Positions 1 through 11,370 of a DNA stretch of 64,000 bases are shown here, piece by piece. The stretch is from Metallyticus violacea. Taxonomy: Eukaryota > Arthropoda > Insecta > Mantodea > Metallyticidae. The translations under genes and the position numbers were made by a program. Under the pieces are notes generated by a model. It worked only from the letters and a program-made list of their open reading frames with translations. It had not been told where the DNA came from and did not search any database. How positions within the stretch are numbered: the first letter of the stretch is position 1; every line of letters begins with the position of its first letter. Location: positions 48,012,501 through 48,076,500 of the forward strand of contig CM060830.1 of the NCBI GenBank assembly GCA_030762175.1, in the 5' to 3' direction.

Positions 1-399
1 AACACTTTGGTCAACGAAATGATGATTTTTCTTTTTCACTTTGTATAGAGCAGATTGGTAGTTACCTTGAAGAGTGTGGTAAGCTCCAAAGAAAAAAAAA
101 TAACTTAATAGAACTTAAACATTCTGTAAAAATTAAATAATTTACGTGAAATAGGATAGGAAATGAAATATTAGTAAAAAAAGTAAAGAAATATTCGGAT
201 GAAAAGAAAGGCTGCACTAATATTAAATGTTCCTCTTTCAAAGCTTTCAACAAACACCGAACTACATTTGGTAAAATTCCTGTGTAAATTGTACAATGAT
301 GGAAATAAATCTATGATGTATTACTTGTGTCTTTAAATGATTATATATAATCTAAAACGATTATCAATTTTATACACAGAATGGACATTTAACATTCCA
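1..399. other. Unannotated AT-rich segment
   Basis: Nothing recognisable on either strand. Only short chance reading frames rich in Phe, Leu and Lys codons, with no known motif. Confidence 0.6.
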
Positions 400-410
400 T
401 ATGTTCAAAG

Positions 411-697
411 TCGATCCTGGCGGTATAGTGATAACCATTGTTGCCTCTTAAACCCAAGATCGCGGGTTCATTCCAGGCCAGGATTGATAAATTTTTTCGG
501 GCGTAAAAATCCTAAGTATGAATGGCTTGAAGTAAAGCCGTGGGTTCCAGTCGTGGATTTACGCCACGAAAAAGTACCTCAAGCCTGAAAAAAAGAGGAC
601 TCTGAGCAAAATTTGTCGGCCGTTTCACGCCCTGAATTGAATAGGAGGCTGATGACCTGAGATGTTAAAGGGCGTCCATAAGTGAACCAAATCAACA
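411..697 (+). repeat. SINE-A copy 1 (tRNA-headed SINE)
   Basis: The copy aligns along its full length with six other SINE-A copies in this window. The order is a tRNA-like head with box A- and box B-like blocks (GGCGGTATAGTGATAACC, then CGCGGGTTCATTCC), a conserved body, and a 3' end reading CTGATGACCTGAGATGTT then GGGCGTCCATAAGTGAAC. It is diverged: the hairpin-like CTTCCTTCGGAAG motif of the body is lost. A possible degenerate target duplication is TATGTTCAAAG at 400-410 against TATGTTCCAAAA at 705-716. The short frame that crosses it is not a gene. Confidence 0.85.
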
Positions 698-1210
698 AAA
701 TATCTATGTTCCAAAAATAATGATTTTCGTAAATGACATTTATGTACATATAAATGAATGGTTTTCATATTTTTCTAACACATTCGCCATCAGTTTCAAA
801 GTACTGCGTCATAACGACATAAAACTCTGAGGGTATCAATGTTTTTATTTCAAACTATCACTATATAGTGGAGGAAGACTGGCTATTATCAGTTCTGGAT
901 TTCAGAGGTGCAATAGGAGTTTACTTGGCAATTTCAGATGGCGTTGTGAACATCGATTTCTTTCATAAAGAAATTTTGCGTTGGACGCGTTCATTTCCCA
1001 AAAGATGAATTGGCAATCGTTCACGTCGAATATGCCCATTACTTTCACCGAATTCACTTTTTTGCTTGTAGGTTTAACAAGTCACAAGCGTACACATTTC
1101 AAAGACCTGAAAAGTGATAGGGCGATTTCAGGTGACACGCTTTTAACTTCTTTGAAGTTGCACTCGAAGGGTGCAAAGCTTTGAAATTGGTGAAGACTAT
1201 GTTTACATGA
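698..1210. other. Unannotated segment
   Basis: AT-rich sequence without a recognised gene or repeat. A 67-codon frame around 981-1184 has no family motif I recognise and no homologue elsewhere in the window. Confidence 0.5.
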
Positions 1211-1211
1211 C

Positions 1212-1385
1212 ATACATGGTGTCCCAGAAACGCCGTATACTTTTCCGAATAGGCAACCCAAATTACTCATAAATGTTCAGTAAAATCTGCAGCTGATTTA
1301 ACAATTACTTGTAGTTTATTCGGTAATAGAAATATAGAGAAAATGAAAGAAAGGTATTATAACGTCTAATTTTGCCCACCCCTGT
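1212..1385. mobile_element. MITE-like element M1 (candidate)
   Basis: It starts with GGTGTCCCAGAAACGCCGT and ends with GTCTAATTTTGCCCACCCC just before TGTA. The same ordered blocks (GGTGTCCCA, CGCCGT, GCAGCTGATTTA, AAAATGAAAGA, GTCTAATTTTG) recur at 19148-19440. The GGTGTCCCA start resembles the ends of IS630/mariner-type elements in this window. No coding capacity is visible. Inferred to be a non-autonomous derivative; the ends are approximate. Confidence 0.4.
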
Positions 1386-1534
1386 AATTATAACCTATAT
1401 GAAAGTAAATGGATATAACTTGAAAACATATACGGCGATTATTATGCCCAAACTTTGTTTATTATGGATACTCTATAAATATTACTAACTTTTTAAAATG
1501 TCACCATAATAACATTTAGCACCAAATAATAGAA

Positions 1535-1813
1535 TCGGTCCTGGTGGGATAACTATACTTACTTCGTAAACCCAAGATCGCGAGTTCAAACCCGGCCAGG
1601 ATTGATGTATTTTTTCGGTCGTAAAAATCCTAAATATGGCTTCCTTCGGAAGGGAAGTAAAGCCGTGGGTCCCGTGTCGTACATTTACGGCACGAAAAAG
1701 AACCTCAAGCCTGAAAGAAGAGACCTCTGAGCAAATTTTGTCGGCGTTTAACGCCATGAATTGAATGGGACGCTGATGACCTGAGATGTCAATAAATAAA
1801 GCAATCAAATCAA
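1535..1813 (+). repeat. SINE-A copy 2 with perfect 14-bp target duplication
   Basis: The family head (TCGGTCCTGGTGG), box B region (CGCGAGTTCAAACCCGGCC), body with CTTCCTTCGGAAGGGAAG, and 3' end are all present. The head is shortened in the box A region. It is flanked by a perfect duplication ACCAAATAATAGAA at 1521-1534 and 1814-1827, which fixes both ends and shows target-primed insertion. The tail reads AATAAATAAAGCAATCAAATC, a degenerate A-rich tail. An antisense frame of 107 codons over this copy is an artefact. Confidence 0.95.
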
Positions 1814-1827
1814 ACCAAATAATAGAA

Positions 1828-2790
1828 GACGAACTTAATACACCATCATTTAAGGTATGTAAATTATTTCATAATTTAATCATATGCTAAATATTTCATT
1901 CTAAGGTTAGACAATTTTTCATTACAATTGCATTAATAATTAAATAGAAATGAATAAAAACGACCTCAAAATAAAAAAAATTTTCACTACAAGAATTTCG
2001 TAGTTAATGTGTTTAACTGTAAAACTCTCTTCAATAACACATCTAGTGCTTTCATGATAATTTAATTAATCTTAGCGAGCACTAGTTACTTCACGAAAAT
2101 TATCTGTCAGCATTTACGAGTTCTGTTTGGCAGGATAATTTCAAAAGGCCTACACTCTTAGTTGTATTAGAAACAACTAAACGTTTGAAGCTAATTTAAT
2201 AATGTCCTTAAATATAATTGCATATTTATGTTGTGAATATTTGCCGTGCTAATTCTTGGCGTGTTTGCTTCAAAATTTTGATGAAACCGCCAATAATAAA
2301 CAAGAAACTGCAGGAGTTTCGTTTTCTTGCTCAGTAATCAGTAATCAGTGACAGAAAGATCATTACTTATTAGTTTTTCAACACAATACTATAAGCGTAA
2401 TTTGATTTTCATTGGTCTATGGAATATCAATGAAATCATTCTTTGTTTCAAACACGGTCACATCGAAATTAATTGTTCAGTTTATTCGGAGCGATACAAC
2501 TTATCTTATTTTTTTTTTTTTTTTTCGCTAAATGTGTGCTCATGTTTTCCGTCATTGACAATAACAAGCTTCTGGCTGTCAGTGTGGATCTCATAATGCT
2601 TCATTTCAGTTCAGTCAATAAATTATATTTTTTGTTCCGAATTTCATCGCGAAGTAAATTATAGCTAAGTATATATTTTCTGTTGCACAAAAGTATTATT
2701 TTTGATTTGCATGTTTAACTCTGCCAACTTGTCAGATTCAAAGACGATTTGAAGAAATATTTCCGGGTGTAAAATTTCCAGGCCTTACAA
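1828..2790. other. Unannotated AT-rich segment
   Basis: No supported gene. Includes a T-rich run near 2510-2526 and short frames without known motifs. Confidence 0.5.
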
Positions 2791-2794
2791 AATT

Positions 2795-3295
2795 CATAAT
2801 ATTTATAATACATTTCAAAATAATTATTGGAACCGCTGAGAAACCTGATACCCTTCATGAGGTGCCCCTCTATGACGAAAATATTGGCATATGGTGAGCC
2901 ATGAACGGAGAAAGAATTATAGGATCATTAATTTTTATTTCGTGGCAACAGTTGATGCAGCTAAACCTGGTGCAATAATGCCGCATTTTTAGAAAATGAA
3001 ACAACAAGACCACATCTCACACAGCGAATATTTCGACGAGAGCAATTAAAATTGTGATTCAGAATGATAGTTATTTTGGCCTCTTCGGGCCCACAAAGTA
3101 ATCCCTTGCTACTTTTATGTCTTAAATAAATTAAAAATATTATATACAAGACAAGTCTACTCTGATAGGACTGAAACAAAATACTCGTCATGAAAAAGCC
3201 AACTTTACTCACCGTGAGCTGCAGCGAGCGATAGAAAGAAGTGCCAAAAATGTATGGGGTAACGACCGTGGTCGATTTCAGCACCTCCTTTCATA
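2795..3295 (+). pseudogene. IS630/mariner-like transposase remnant 1
   Basis: Translation near 2840-2910 gives PDTLHEVPLYDENIGIW, a stop, then AMNGERIIGS. These match the central block of the insect IS630-Tc1-mariner transposases that carry a DUF4817-type N-terminus and a C-terminal HFQHLL motif. Near 3260-3293 the frame reads GRFQHLL, matching that C-terminal motif. The N-terminal DNA-binding half is not seen, and stops and frame changes interrupt the rest. The two ends of the element were not identified. Family match is from recognised motifs; it is clearly dead. Confidence 0.7.
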
Positions 3296-3299
3296 AAGT

Positions 3300-4080
3300 T
3301 GGTCATAAAACTTTTTTAAAATAATTACGGAACTTGTTGTATGGTTGTGTCAGCGCGTTTCTACGATACCTGAAGACGGCAACAAGCGCCGCTCTAGCCC
3401 ATAGGCAAATTACCGCAAGTTGGTTCATAGTTCATTGGGTCGCTCTGTCTTGGAACAGAAAGACATGACGTTTTCCCATTTGTAAAAATAAAGGAATGGT
3501 ATTCTTAATGAGATAATTTACTTAAGTACGTAATGGGAAAGTATAAATTACTACTTTTTAAAAGAAAGATTGGTAGAGACTTACTGCTCTATTTGCATAT
3601 AGTTTGCAATACTGCAAAAACAGCAAACCTGCCGCTACTTTTTCTAGTAATTAAATTTCAATATAAACATTTCTGAATGTAAATAATGCATGAATTGAAT
3701 GAATGACATTTTAGATAAATGATAAGTAATTATAACTCACCACTTGTATGAAGAGCAGTTATCACAAATTCCGCTTACCTGAAAGTCAAAGAAATAATTA
3801 ATTGCAAAATGTTTTTAGGTATCGTTAGATTTTCATACATTAAAAGGTTTCAAGACAAGCTCCGCAACTCTGCAATACTCTTCAGATCAGCTCTGTATGA
3901 CACAAGATAGTTCCTTAAACTAAAATAAACCCTTCATATTATAAATCATGGAGACTGCCAATCAGAGGTGAGCCACTCTTCATCCAGGAAGCTGCAGAAA
4001 CATTAGAGCATCGCTGGGAGAACTGTATAAGGTTTCTTGGAGAGTATATTGAAGCCTGTAACAGTTTGTTTATTAATCTT
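3300..4080. other. Unannotated segment
   Basis: The first part may be the 3' flank of the transposase remnant. The rest is AT-rich with no motif I can name. Confidence 0.5.
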
Positions 4081-4081
4081 A

Positions 4082-4082
<1 letters not shown>

Positions 4083-4131
<49 letters not shown>
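4083..4131. repeat. (ATT)n microsatellite
   Basis: About sixteen ATT units, nearly pure, with one interrupted unit (ATC) at the end. Confidence 0.95.
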
Positions 4132-4132
<1 letters not shown>

Positions 4133-6810
4133 CATTACTCGTGACTTTTCTCTAAGCTTATAAGCTTTGCTTTACTCTAAAAACTAACTGTTCAAAACAT
4201 ATATTATTGGAGAAAAGAGAGAAATAAATTTAATTATAACCATCAAGATTGTATATACTGAAAGAGCAAAAAATTTCAAAATATTTAAGGGTTTCATCTT
4301 CCAAAATACGTAACATTAACATAAAATGCCTGTCAAATTGGAAAGAGTACGTTTTCTAGATTAAAGGACACATTTATTACGTTTATTAAAGGGTCAGTAA
4401 ACGTGTCAGAAATGTTAATGCGAAAAGGTTATTTGAGTTACGGGCAGGAAGAGCGCGACTGTATATTGAAAGAAGTCAATAGTCAAGGCCATATATTGCA
4501 GGTGCAGGTAGCAGCACGTAATTAGTATGAGTCAACAAAAGGTTGTTCGTTCGTGTGTTACCGGATGCTTTCACTGTATTTAAATTGTGGAATAACTGTT
4601 TTCCTTAATTATGCACATAAGTGTATAAGGCTTTGAAGAACGGGTTTTTATGTGCGATTCTTATGTGAAAACCGTTTGTTGCAAAGAAGCGGTAAGGCGA
4701 TTTGCAAGAAAATATTCTGGTAATCGTGTTCCAGGTATAGAAACTTTTCATTTATTTTCGCCGTGTTCTCATGGACAATGTTACATGTAATACAGGAATT
4801 CCCTATGCAGATGCCGGCAATGTATTGCTGCTGAGAGTAGGGGCGTAACTAATGGTACAGCAGGGCTCGCGGTGCGGTGGGTTGCCCAGAAACATTCTAT
4901 AATATACCCCTGAATTAAGACATTACCAATTTAAATAACATTTCATTCTTGCATTCCAAAGGTATAATATTTACAGAATGTTGTTATTTTTTAACATCAC
5001 TTCTCCTGTGGTACTTTTTTTTTTCTTTCCAGTGACGCATGTATTTAATCCCTAGCCCTCTTCTTCAACAAAGTTCAACTCTTTCGTAAAATTATAAATT
5101 CTAAAAACAGATATTAAAATAAGAAACCTATATACATGATCGCACGAATCACGATTTTATATTAAACAATTTAAGCTTACATTCAAGACGCTTTCCTCGT
5201 CTTTCACAAGCTATTAGCAATAATGGAACGTGTACAATTTTATAATTGTTTTAATACAAATGTCTGAATATGAGGATATTAACATAACATCTTATTTAAA
5301 TTTAATATCATTAATATTAAATACAATTTTTGGTTTTTATTTGTTTTCTTTAATATGCGTACGCAAGAATGACTATGAAGTGCACAACTGCCATGCAAAG
5401 AAATTATGAGTCACAGAAAATCAGTTTCCTCTTGAGTGGAGTGAAGGTGTGGGTGAAAAATGCACTCAGAGCATTAGGAAACCATGAGTAAATAAATCTA
5501 ATTATTTAAGCGGCGCTCAAAAACGAAGTTATGTGGAGAAAGAGAAGAATCGGTTAGGAAGTAGAATAGTTTTTTAAAAAGTACACGCGAGTCCATTGCT
5601 AGTGCTAGAGGTAGCAGGTGAATATTCTTCAGTTGACGTAAGCTGCAAAATAATAAATGAATCTGAGAATGTTTTCACACAAAATGTTCGGCTAGATATT
5701 TATGCATTATTCCCATACTGACAATAGGATACATTTAATTGACACCGACGCTTTACTTAAGACTTAAACGGTGGTATAAACGTAGAAATTGTTAATTGAG
5801 AGCTCCATCAAGCTCTGGAGGTACTTTTCCGAAACATCAATTGACAAATACATCTTTCATTTCTTATTGTTATAAGATTAAAACATAAGCCGAACAAGCA
5901 ATACGTAGATTTTTATGCCACTCGCTAATGCTAAATGCGATGTATTGTCGTGTGTTGGCTCCTACCTGACCGAAGCAGCAAGAATTTTGCGTATGCGTGA
6001 TGTGATTAAAAACTGGCATGCAACAAGAAAAATAGATAGAAAAACATGGAACTTGAATAATTTATTTTACGTCCTATTTTAAAATACGAGAGACAGCAGA
6101 AAGGTAAATCTATTGTGTCAAGGTTTTATACGGAAGAAAATATTAAAGTAATTTATATACTGTCACGGATATTGAACGTTAAATGAACATCAACTCCGTG
6201 CAATATATCTTTTAGTGGTTATGTCCCATAACAGAGGAAATCTTAAATTCTTATTTGCAATGCATGACACATTAAAAGTTGGCATTGAGAAAAATAGAAC
6301 CAAATAATTAAGTCAAAAAATCCAATTTCTCCCTTGTCTCACTTAGCATTAAACTCTATTGTAAAAAACATTAAACAAATTCCATGTTTTTCCATCTTGT
6401 TAGATACAACTCAAAGCACACGTAAAGACGATCAGCTAAGCGCAATCATTCGATATGTTGCGATAAAGTCGGGAAAATGAATCAATAGTTGCGTAGCATT
6501 TATTGGGTTTTCTATAAAATATGTCAGCAAACTGGAAACTGTTCGAAAAGCAAACTAATAAGGTACTAGAAAACAACGAACTGGATCTTAAGTGGAGTGT
6601 CGTGGGCATGATGGTGACATAAGGAGTAGAAAACACCATGGCCTGCGAGCACATAGAGCGTTCACAGCTGATTATGTACACTACGCGAGTCATAATTTTA
6701 GTTCTGAATGATTCCATTGGTGACATTTCAGAATTGAAGGACTTTTACCGCGATTAAATTATTAGGAATTAAACAGAGCTTTGGATAATGGGACAACGAA
6801 ATGACACTTT
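4132..6810. other. Long unannotated AT-rich segment
   Basis: About 2.7 kb with no frame above 100 codons, no transposase or RT motif and no SINE match. There is a modestly GC-richer patch near 4800-4890, without gene signals I can defend. Confidence 0.5.
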
Positions 6811-7088
6811 TTAATGGTGTTTAACGCCTGTTTTACTTACTGGGGCATCACAGGCGGTGACACTGATGATACATGAGATGAAATGATAAACTGGGAAAGG
6901 AGTATTTTTTTTAAAGGAATGAAACGTTCCAGGCCTAAGTTTAGGGTACCTCCCCGGCATTTGCCGTTTATGAGGACTGAGGAAAACCTGAAAAAACCTC
7001 AGTCAGGGAGGATGGTCCCGGTGGGAATCAAACTCGGACCTCCCGCTCAAGAGTCCGCACCTTAACGGCCCCGGCCACCCTTAGCGGT
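6811..7088 (-). repeat. SINE-B copy 1 (tRNA-Ser-like head)
   Basis: Read on the minus strand, the element opens with a head resembling a class II serine tRNA: box A block GTGGCCGGGGCCGTTAAGG, then GGACTC in the anticodon arm, and a box B-like block. The body contains ACCTCAGTCAGG and TTCCAGGCCTAAGTTTAGGG, and the 3' end is GTTAAACACCATTAAAAA. The flanks AAATGACACTT (6799-6809) and AAATGCACACTT (7090-7101) look like a target duplication with one indel. The plus-strand frame inside it is an artefact. Confidence 0.9.
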
Positions 7089-7101
7089 CAAATGCACACT
7101 T

Positions 7102-8010
7102 AATAAACTCTGCCTTAAGGGATGAATTTTGCGATTTGACAGTTTATTCGCGTTTTAAAAGTGGGATTGCAGGTAATGGATATGCCTTGAGGATATATTT
7201 CTAATCTCGAACAAATATTCTGAAAAAAAAGTTAATTCTTGCTTTAAAAAACATTGTTATAAAATATTTGCAAGAAAATTTCATTGATTTATTGGCCCAT
7301 TGTTGAAAAAAGTCCGAAATAATATGATACAGTTGAAACAGCAATTGTTGAGTACTGTTTTAAAGGAATCAAGGGAAATATCAAGTTCATAAAAAATGAA
7401 TCCAGTTTTCAAAACAACACGGCAACGCTAGGTTAAGAAATTCTTTGATGAATTGGCACATGACGAACGAATACATAATGTAAAAGAAATGGTAACAGAT
7501 ATTTCATTTTAATAGTTGCTCGAACATTATAATTCACCAGCTTAGAGCACGTTTTGAGAGCACATCGCCATCTCAGCTCAACTCTCGCTCCTCCAGTGGG
7601 AGGAGCAGGGAAGGAAATGATGGAAAAAAACAATACACTTCTAAAATATTATGCGACTGATTGGTTTCCGATCCATTATCTTGGAACAGATATGAAATTT
7701 TTCAACAATAAAGAAACTGGCCAAATTATTAATTGTTGAAAAATCTTCTATTGCCAGCAAAGTTCCTGATCTGCGCAGAGTTCTACATTTTCCTCACTTT
7801 ATCTGCCACTGCAACAACGACCAACCGCTCATTTAGTTCAGTTAAAACTAATAAATACCTACCTGCAAAGTAATGTCGCAGTTGAGAGGGAGTTCATTAT
7901 CTATACCTGCTATTTAAAGTGAAGAAAGCAGGAATATTAACGTCAAGAAAGTCGCCACCGAGTTCCTGTAATTGAATCAACGGCGTTTTGGAAAATGGTG
8001 AGGTAAGCCC

Positions 8011-8011
<1 letters not shown>
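7102..8011. other. Unannotated segment
   Basis: AT-rich. Overlapping opposite frames of 61-66 codons near 7433-7739 carry no recognised motif. Confidence 0.5.
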
Positions 8012-8046
<35 letters not shown>

Positions 8047-8128
8047 GTTGTTGTTGTTATTATTGTTATTATTATTGCTGTTGTTATTATTGTTATTATT
8101 GTTATTATTATTATTGTTGTTGTTATTA

Positions 8129-8169
<41 letters not shown>

Positions 8170-8176
8170 GCTGTTG
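8012..8176. repeat. Compound TTA/TTG trinucleotide array
   Basis: About 165 bp of TTATTA units interspersed with GTT and GCT units. It yields long poly-Leu and poly-Asn frames on opposite strands that are not genes. The interspersed variants suggest an old array with secondary expansion. Confidence 0.95.
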
Positions 8177-8684
8177 TTATTGTATTTGGAATGCTTACTT
8201 ACAAAATAACGCAACAATACAACACCTTTCAGCATGAGAGATATGAGAAGGTAGGCATAATAATTCATTGGGCAAAAACAAAGCATTTTGCACTACCATA
8301 CAAACAATACAAATAATGAGGAATAAATTATGAATAACCAAACATTATGGCACTTTTCCAATCTACAAGAACTAGAAATTTTGTCTGTAAAATAAATATT
8401 CAAGTGCTATTTTCAGTAATTGTAACTATAAATATTTAAATTGTGTATCGTTTCTTACATTATTATTTCTATTATCTTATTGTTTTAAAATATAAATTTT
8501 TCATATGACGGGATGAAAGGCTGCCTATACTATTATGCTTATAAATAAGAACAATAAAACTAGGACGATTGATATATTCAAATTATATTATATTATTTTT
8601 TTCTCAGAGGTATTATGTCAAATTTTATCCTGACTATTAAATATCCAGAAGAATGGGTTGTAGATTAGAGTAAATGAAACTATT

Positions 8685-8727
<43 letters not shown>

Positions 8728-9326
8728 CATAGTAATGAAAAATTTGCAAATGAGGCAGGTACTAAAACTTGAGAACAAAATGGCTGCCTATAGTTTTTCG
8801 GTATTCAATGCGACCCATTTGATCACAGCGGCGCTTTTGGGAAACACTTATATTCGGTAGCTCATTCGCAACATATGTATGCTATTCTATCTCTCTGTAC
8901 TCCTGTGAACAAACAGCTGTCCTGCAGGTTGCAGTCAGGTAAGGCGCTTGTAGGAATCCGAGATTGCTTGGAAAAGTTTACATCGCTACTGATGTTGCTG
9001 GAAGCCTAAGAGCTGCCAGTAAAGCCTTGACGCGTTCCCTTTTCGCATACATTTGCATTCTAGAGAATCTTCACCCACCCCTTTTGAGGTTTTAAATACC
9101 CGCGCCAACTGTCATAGTCTTTTGAAAACAAATGAGATATGTAAATCCCGATGCAGCCTGCCAGACAAATAAGTAAATTTGAACATGAAGGTTGTACTAT
9201 AAATATCATTTTAAGTATTATAAAGAAAAATTATCAATTAACTTGAATTTGAATTAAACTAAAATTGAAATATATACACACACATACACACATCACGTTT
9301 TAATACAGTTAATACAGTAAAACACC
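8177..9326. other. Unannotated segment with (AAT)n
   Basis: Contains a pure (AAT)n array at about 8687-8725. Around 8820-9120 the sequence is less AT-rich and holds a donor-like CAG|GTAAGG near 8937-8945. With no linked coding frame this is not called as an exon. Confidence 0.5.
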
Positions 9327-10115
9327 GATATCACTACTAACCATGCTGGAACAATTATGTGAGCATAGCCAAAAATGCAGGGCTGTCAGTAAATAAAATG
9401 AAGAGACAGTTACTTTCAAACGGGCTTCAAACCCCGAAAATTAGATGGAACAGTCCTCACAAATGTGAGTGAATGTACATACCTAGGAGAGCAGATTTCC
9501 TTCCAAGATAAAATGAATGGCAAAAGAGGTACAAAGAAGGATCTCATTAACCTGGGGAACATTTTGGGCCTTAAGTTTATATTGTTATACCAAACACTAA
9601 CTAAGAAAATCAGATTTCTGGAGCTCGAAACCGGTGGATATCTTGTATTACTGTATGGGTGCCAGACATGGTCAATAACAAAAAAAAAAATAATAAATAA
9701 ATAAATAAAAGACCAAAATTCAAAATGTCAAAGAAAAATGCTACACAAAATCCTGGGAATAACTTTGAAGGACAAAATACACATACTATTAATAAACCAG
9801 TTATCTCAGACAACAGACATCGCACAAATAGCTACCAGAAGCAAATGGCAATGGGGCGATCACGTCGCAGGAATGCAGGACAATAGGTGGACCTACAAGA
9901 TATCCATGTGGGACCCTCAAATATGAAAAAAGGACAAAAACAGACACAGAAGAAGATGGATAGACCTCTTCATGCAGGTCCAGATTGGTCAAGAGTTGCG
10001 AGAGGAAGAGAAAAATGGAAATCTCTCAAGAAGCAACTGGTGCAGTGAGAAATGGAGTAACCAAAGAGCAAATCAGTCAGAGTGTGTTAAACAGCATACG
10101 AACAACTAGCGAGGA
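9327..10115 (+). pseudogene. RTE-like LINE reverse transcriptase fragment
   Basis: Translated pieces in shifting frames match the C-terminal third of RTE-type non-LTR reverse transcriptases often annotated in insects as craniofacial development protein 2-like. In order: MLEQLCEHSQKC; SECTYLGEQISFQDKMN; a YGCQTWS block (the conserved YGxExW position); MLHKILGITLKDKIH; TRSKWQWGDHVAGMQDNRW; and RRRWIDLF. The copy is 5' truncated, lacks the YADD catalytic box, and has frameshifts plus an A-rich insertion near 9680-9710. The 3' flank to about 10200 may be its 3' UTR. Confidence 0.85.
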
Positions 10116-10199
10116 ATAGCTCACCAGGTTAAGAAAAAGCGAGCTTTCCCCACTTGTTAGGAGACCTTTGCCTTTAGGGGACACAATAGGGTATATTTA

Positions 10200-10930
10200 T
10201 CTTTATCTCTATAAGGGACAAATATATAGCAAACAACTTCAAATATTTACATGGGTACTTAACGGAACACTCAAACAGTAACGGTACCAAATAATACCCC
10301 AGTTCAATAATTTTCGTTTCTTTCTTAATACAACAAATTCAAACAATATTGTTACAAGTTGCATATTTTAAACTAGTCGTATCTCAATTATATACTTATA
10401 AATAGCAGGTAACAATAATTGGATGAGCCTTTAAGCCCGACTTCCAAACCCAAAACCGGCTCACCTTTGTTATATTTTCATATGGTTTGGGGACAGTACA
10501 TCTGAGCTACAACTTTCTTTAAAAATTACCTATCAGCACAATACAACATGCTGGAGTGTAGTTTAAAATATATATTTCCGTACAAGTTATTTCATTTATT
10601 TCTAACACGTGTTTGACTTGTTGGAGATATGGAAAAAATACACACTCCGTCTATAAAATAACCTCAGTTCTAAGTCTGACCAAATATAAAAGATATTTTG
10701 ATAATCATATCATGAAATGTAACGTTATCTAATCACAATTAAATTACGGTAACAATAACGTACTTCAGCGTCTTTAGCATGAAAGTTCATTTTGTAATAC
10801 TAGCTTTTGTCAATCATATTTCGAAATAACACAAGACGGTGCGTTCTGTGATCTATGTTTTTCGGATAATATAAGTGAAATATATAACTTTTTTCAATTG
10901 GATTCTCTGAATGGTAACTACGCTATTTGC
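10200..10930. other. Unannotated AT-rich segment
   Basis: No gene, SINE or TIR pair seen. Confidence 0.5.
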
Positions 10931-11213
10931 AATATATATATAAACATAAAAATAAAGAAACACTATTAACAATGTAACAAATTAACACTAATAATAAAAG
11001 TAGATAAAGATAAAACACAGAGAAAGAGTCACACTTGAAATTGCTATATTTCGAACTACTGCGAGTTCTTCAATGGCAAGAAGCACTTGTCTAGCTTCTT
11101 GCCATTGAAGAACTCGCAGTAGTTCGAAATATAGCAATTTCAAGTGCGACTCTTTCTCTGTGTTTTATCTTTATCTTTATCTTTATCTTTATCTACTTTT
11201 ATTATTAGTGTTA

Positions 11214-11247
<34 letters not shown>
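10931..11247. mobile_element. Hairpin element H1, (TA)n-bounded inverted repeat
   Basis: A nearly perfect inverted repeat. The left arm 10979-11084 pairs with the right arm 11094-about 11216 around a 9-nt loop (11085-11093, ACTTGTCTA). The arms carry CACTAATAATAAAAGTAG, TCACACTTGAAATTGC and CGAACTACTGCGAGTTC. One arm mismatch (TCACAC/TCGCAC) and an expansion of TTTATC units in the right arm are visible. The left side has an extra tail (AACACTATTAACAATG), while the right arm stops at GTTAATTTA and passes straight into (TA)n at 11217-11247. Three other copies (H2-H4) share the arms. No open reading frame of note. Confidence 0.85.

Positions 11248-11248
<1 letters not shown>

Positions 11249-11277
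<29 letters not shown>
11249..11277. repeat. (GA)n microsatellite
   Basis: About fourteen GA units directly following the (TA)n tract of H1, giving a compound TA/GA tract. Confidence 0.95.
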
Positions 11278-11281
<4 letters not shown>

Positions 11282-11370
11282 ACAAGCTTTCACAACGCTA
11301 ACAGTGATTGTAAACGTGTCAAAGTAAAATATAGTCTGTAAGTATTTAAATTCAGATCTATTTATTTGAT

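Noticed and set aside
632..660. Hammerhead-ribozyme-like CTGATGA in the SINE-A 3' region
   Set aside because: The core CTGATGA is present, but no stem II followed by GAAA and no cleavage triplet with stem III could be arranged. It is only a shared family motif.
7897..8286. Open frame of 129 codons rich in Asn, and the opposite poly-Leu frame
   Set aside because: Both are translations of the TTA/TTG array; no flanking domain and no gene signals.
11060..11130. Hammerhead core in the inner arm of H1 (TTGAAGAACT...AGTTCGAAA)
   Set aside because: GAACT/AGTTC can pair and GAAA follows, but using that stem removes the GA of the CUGANGA core and C3 is T. Not a convincing ribozyme; kept only as a hint of retroelement 3' ends.
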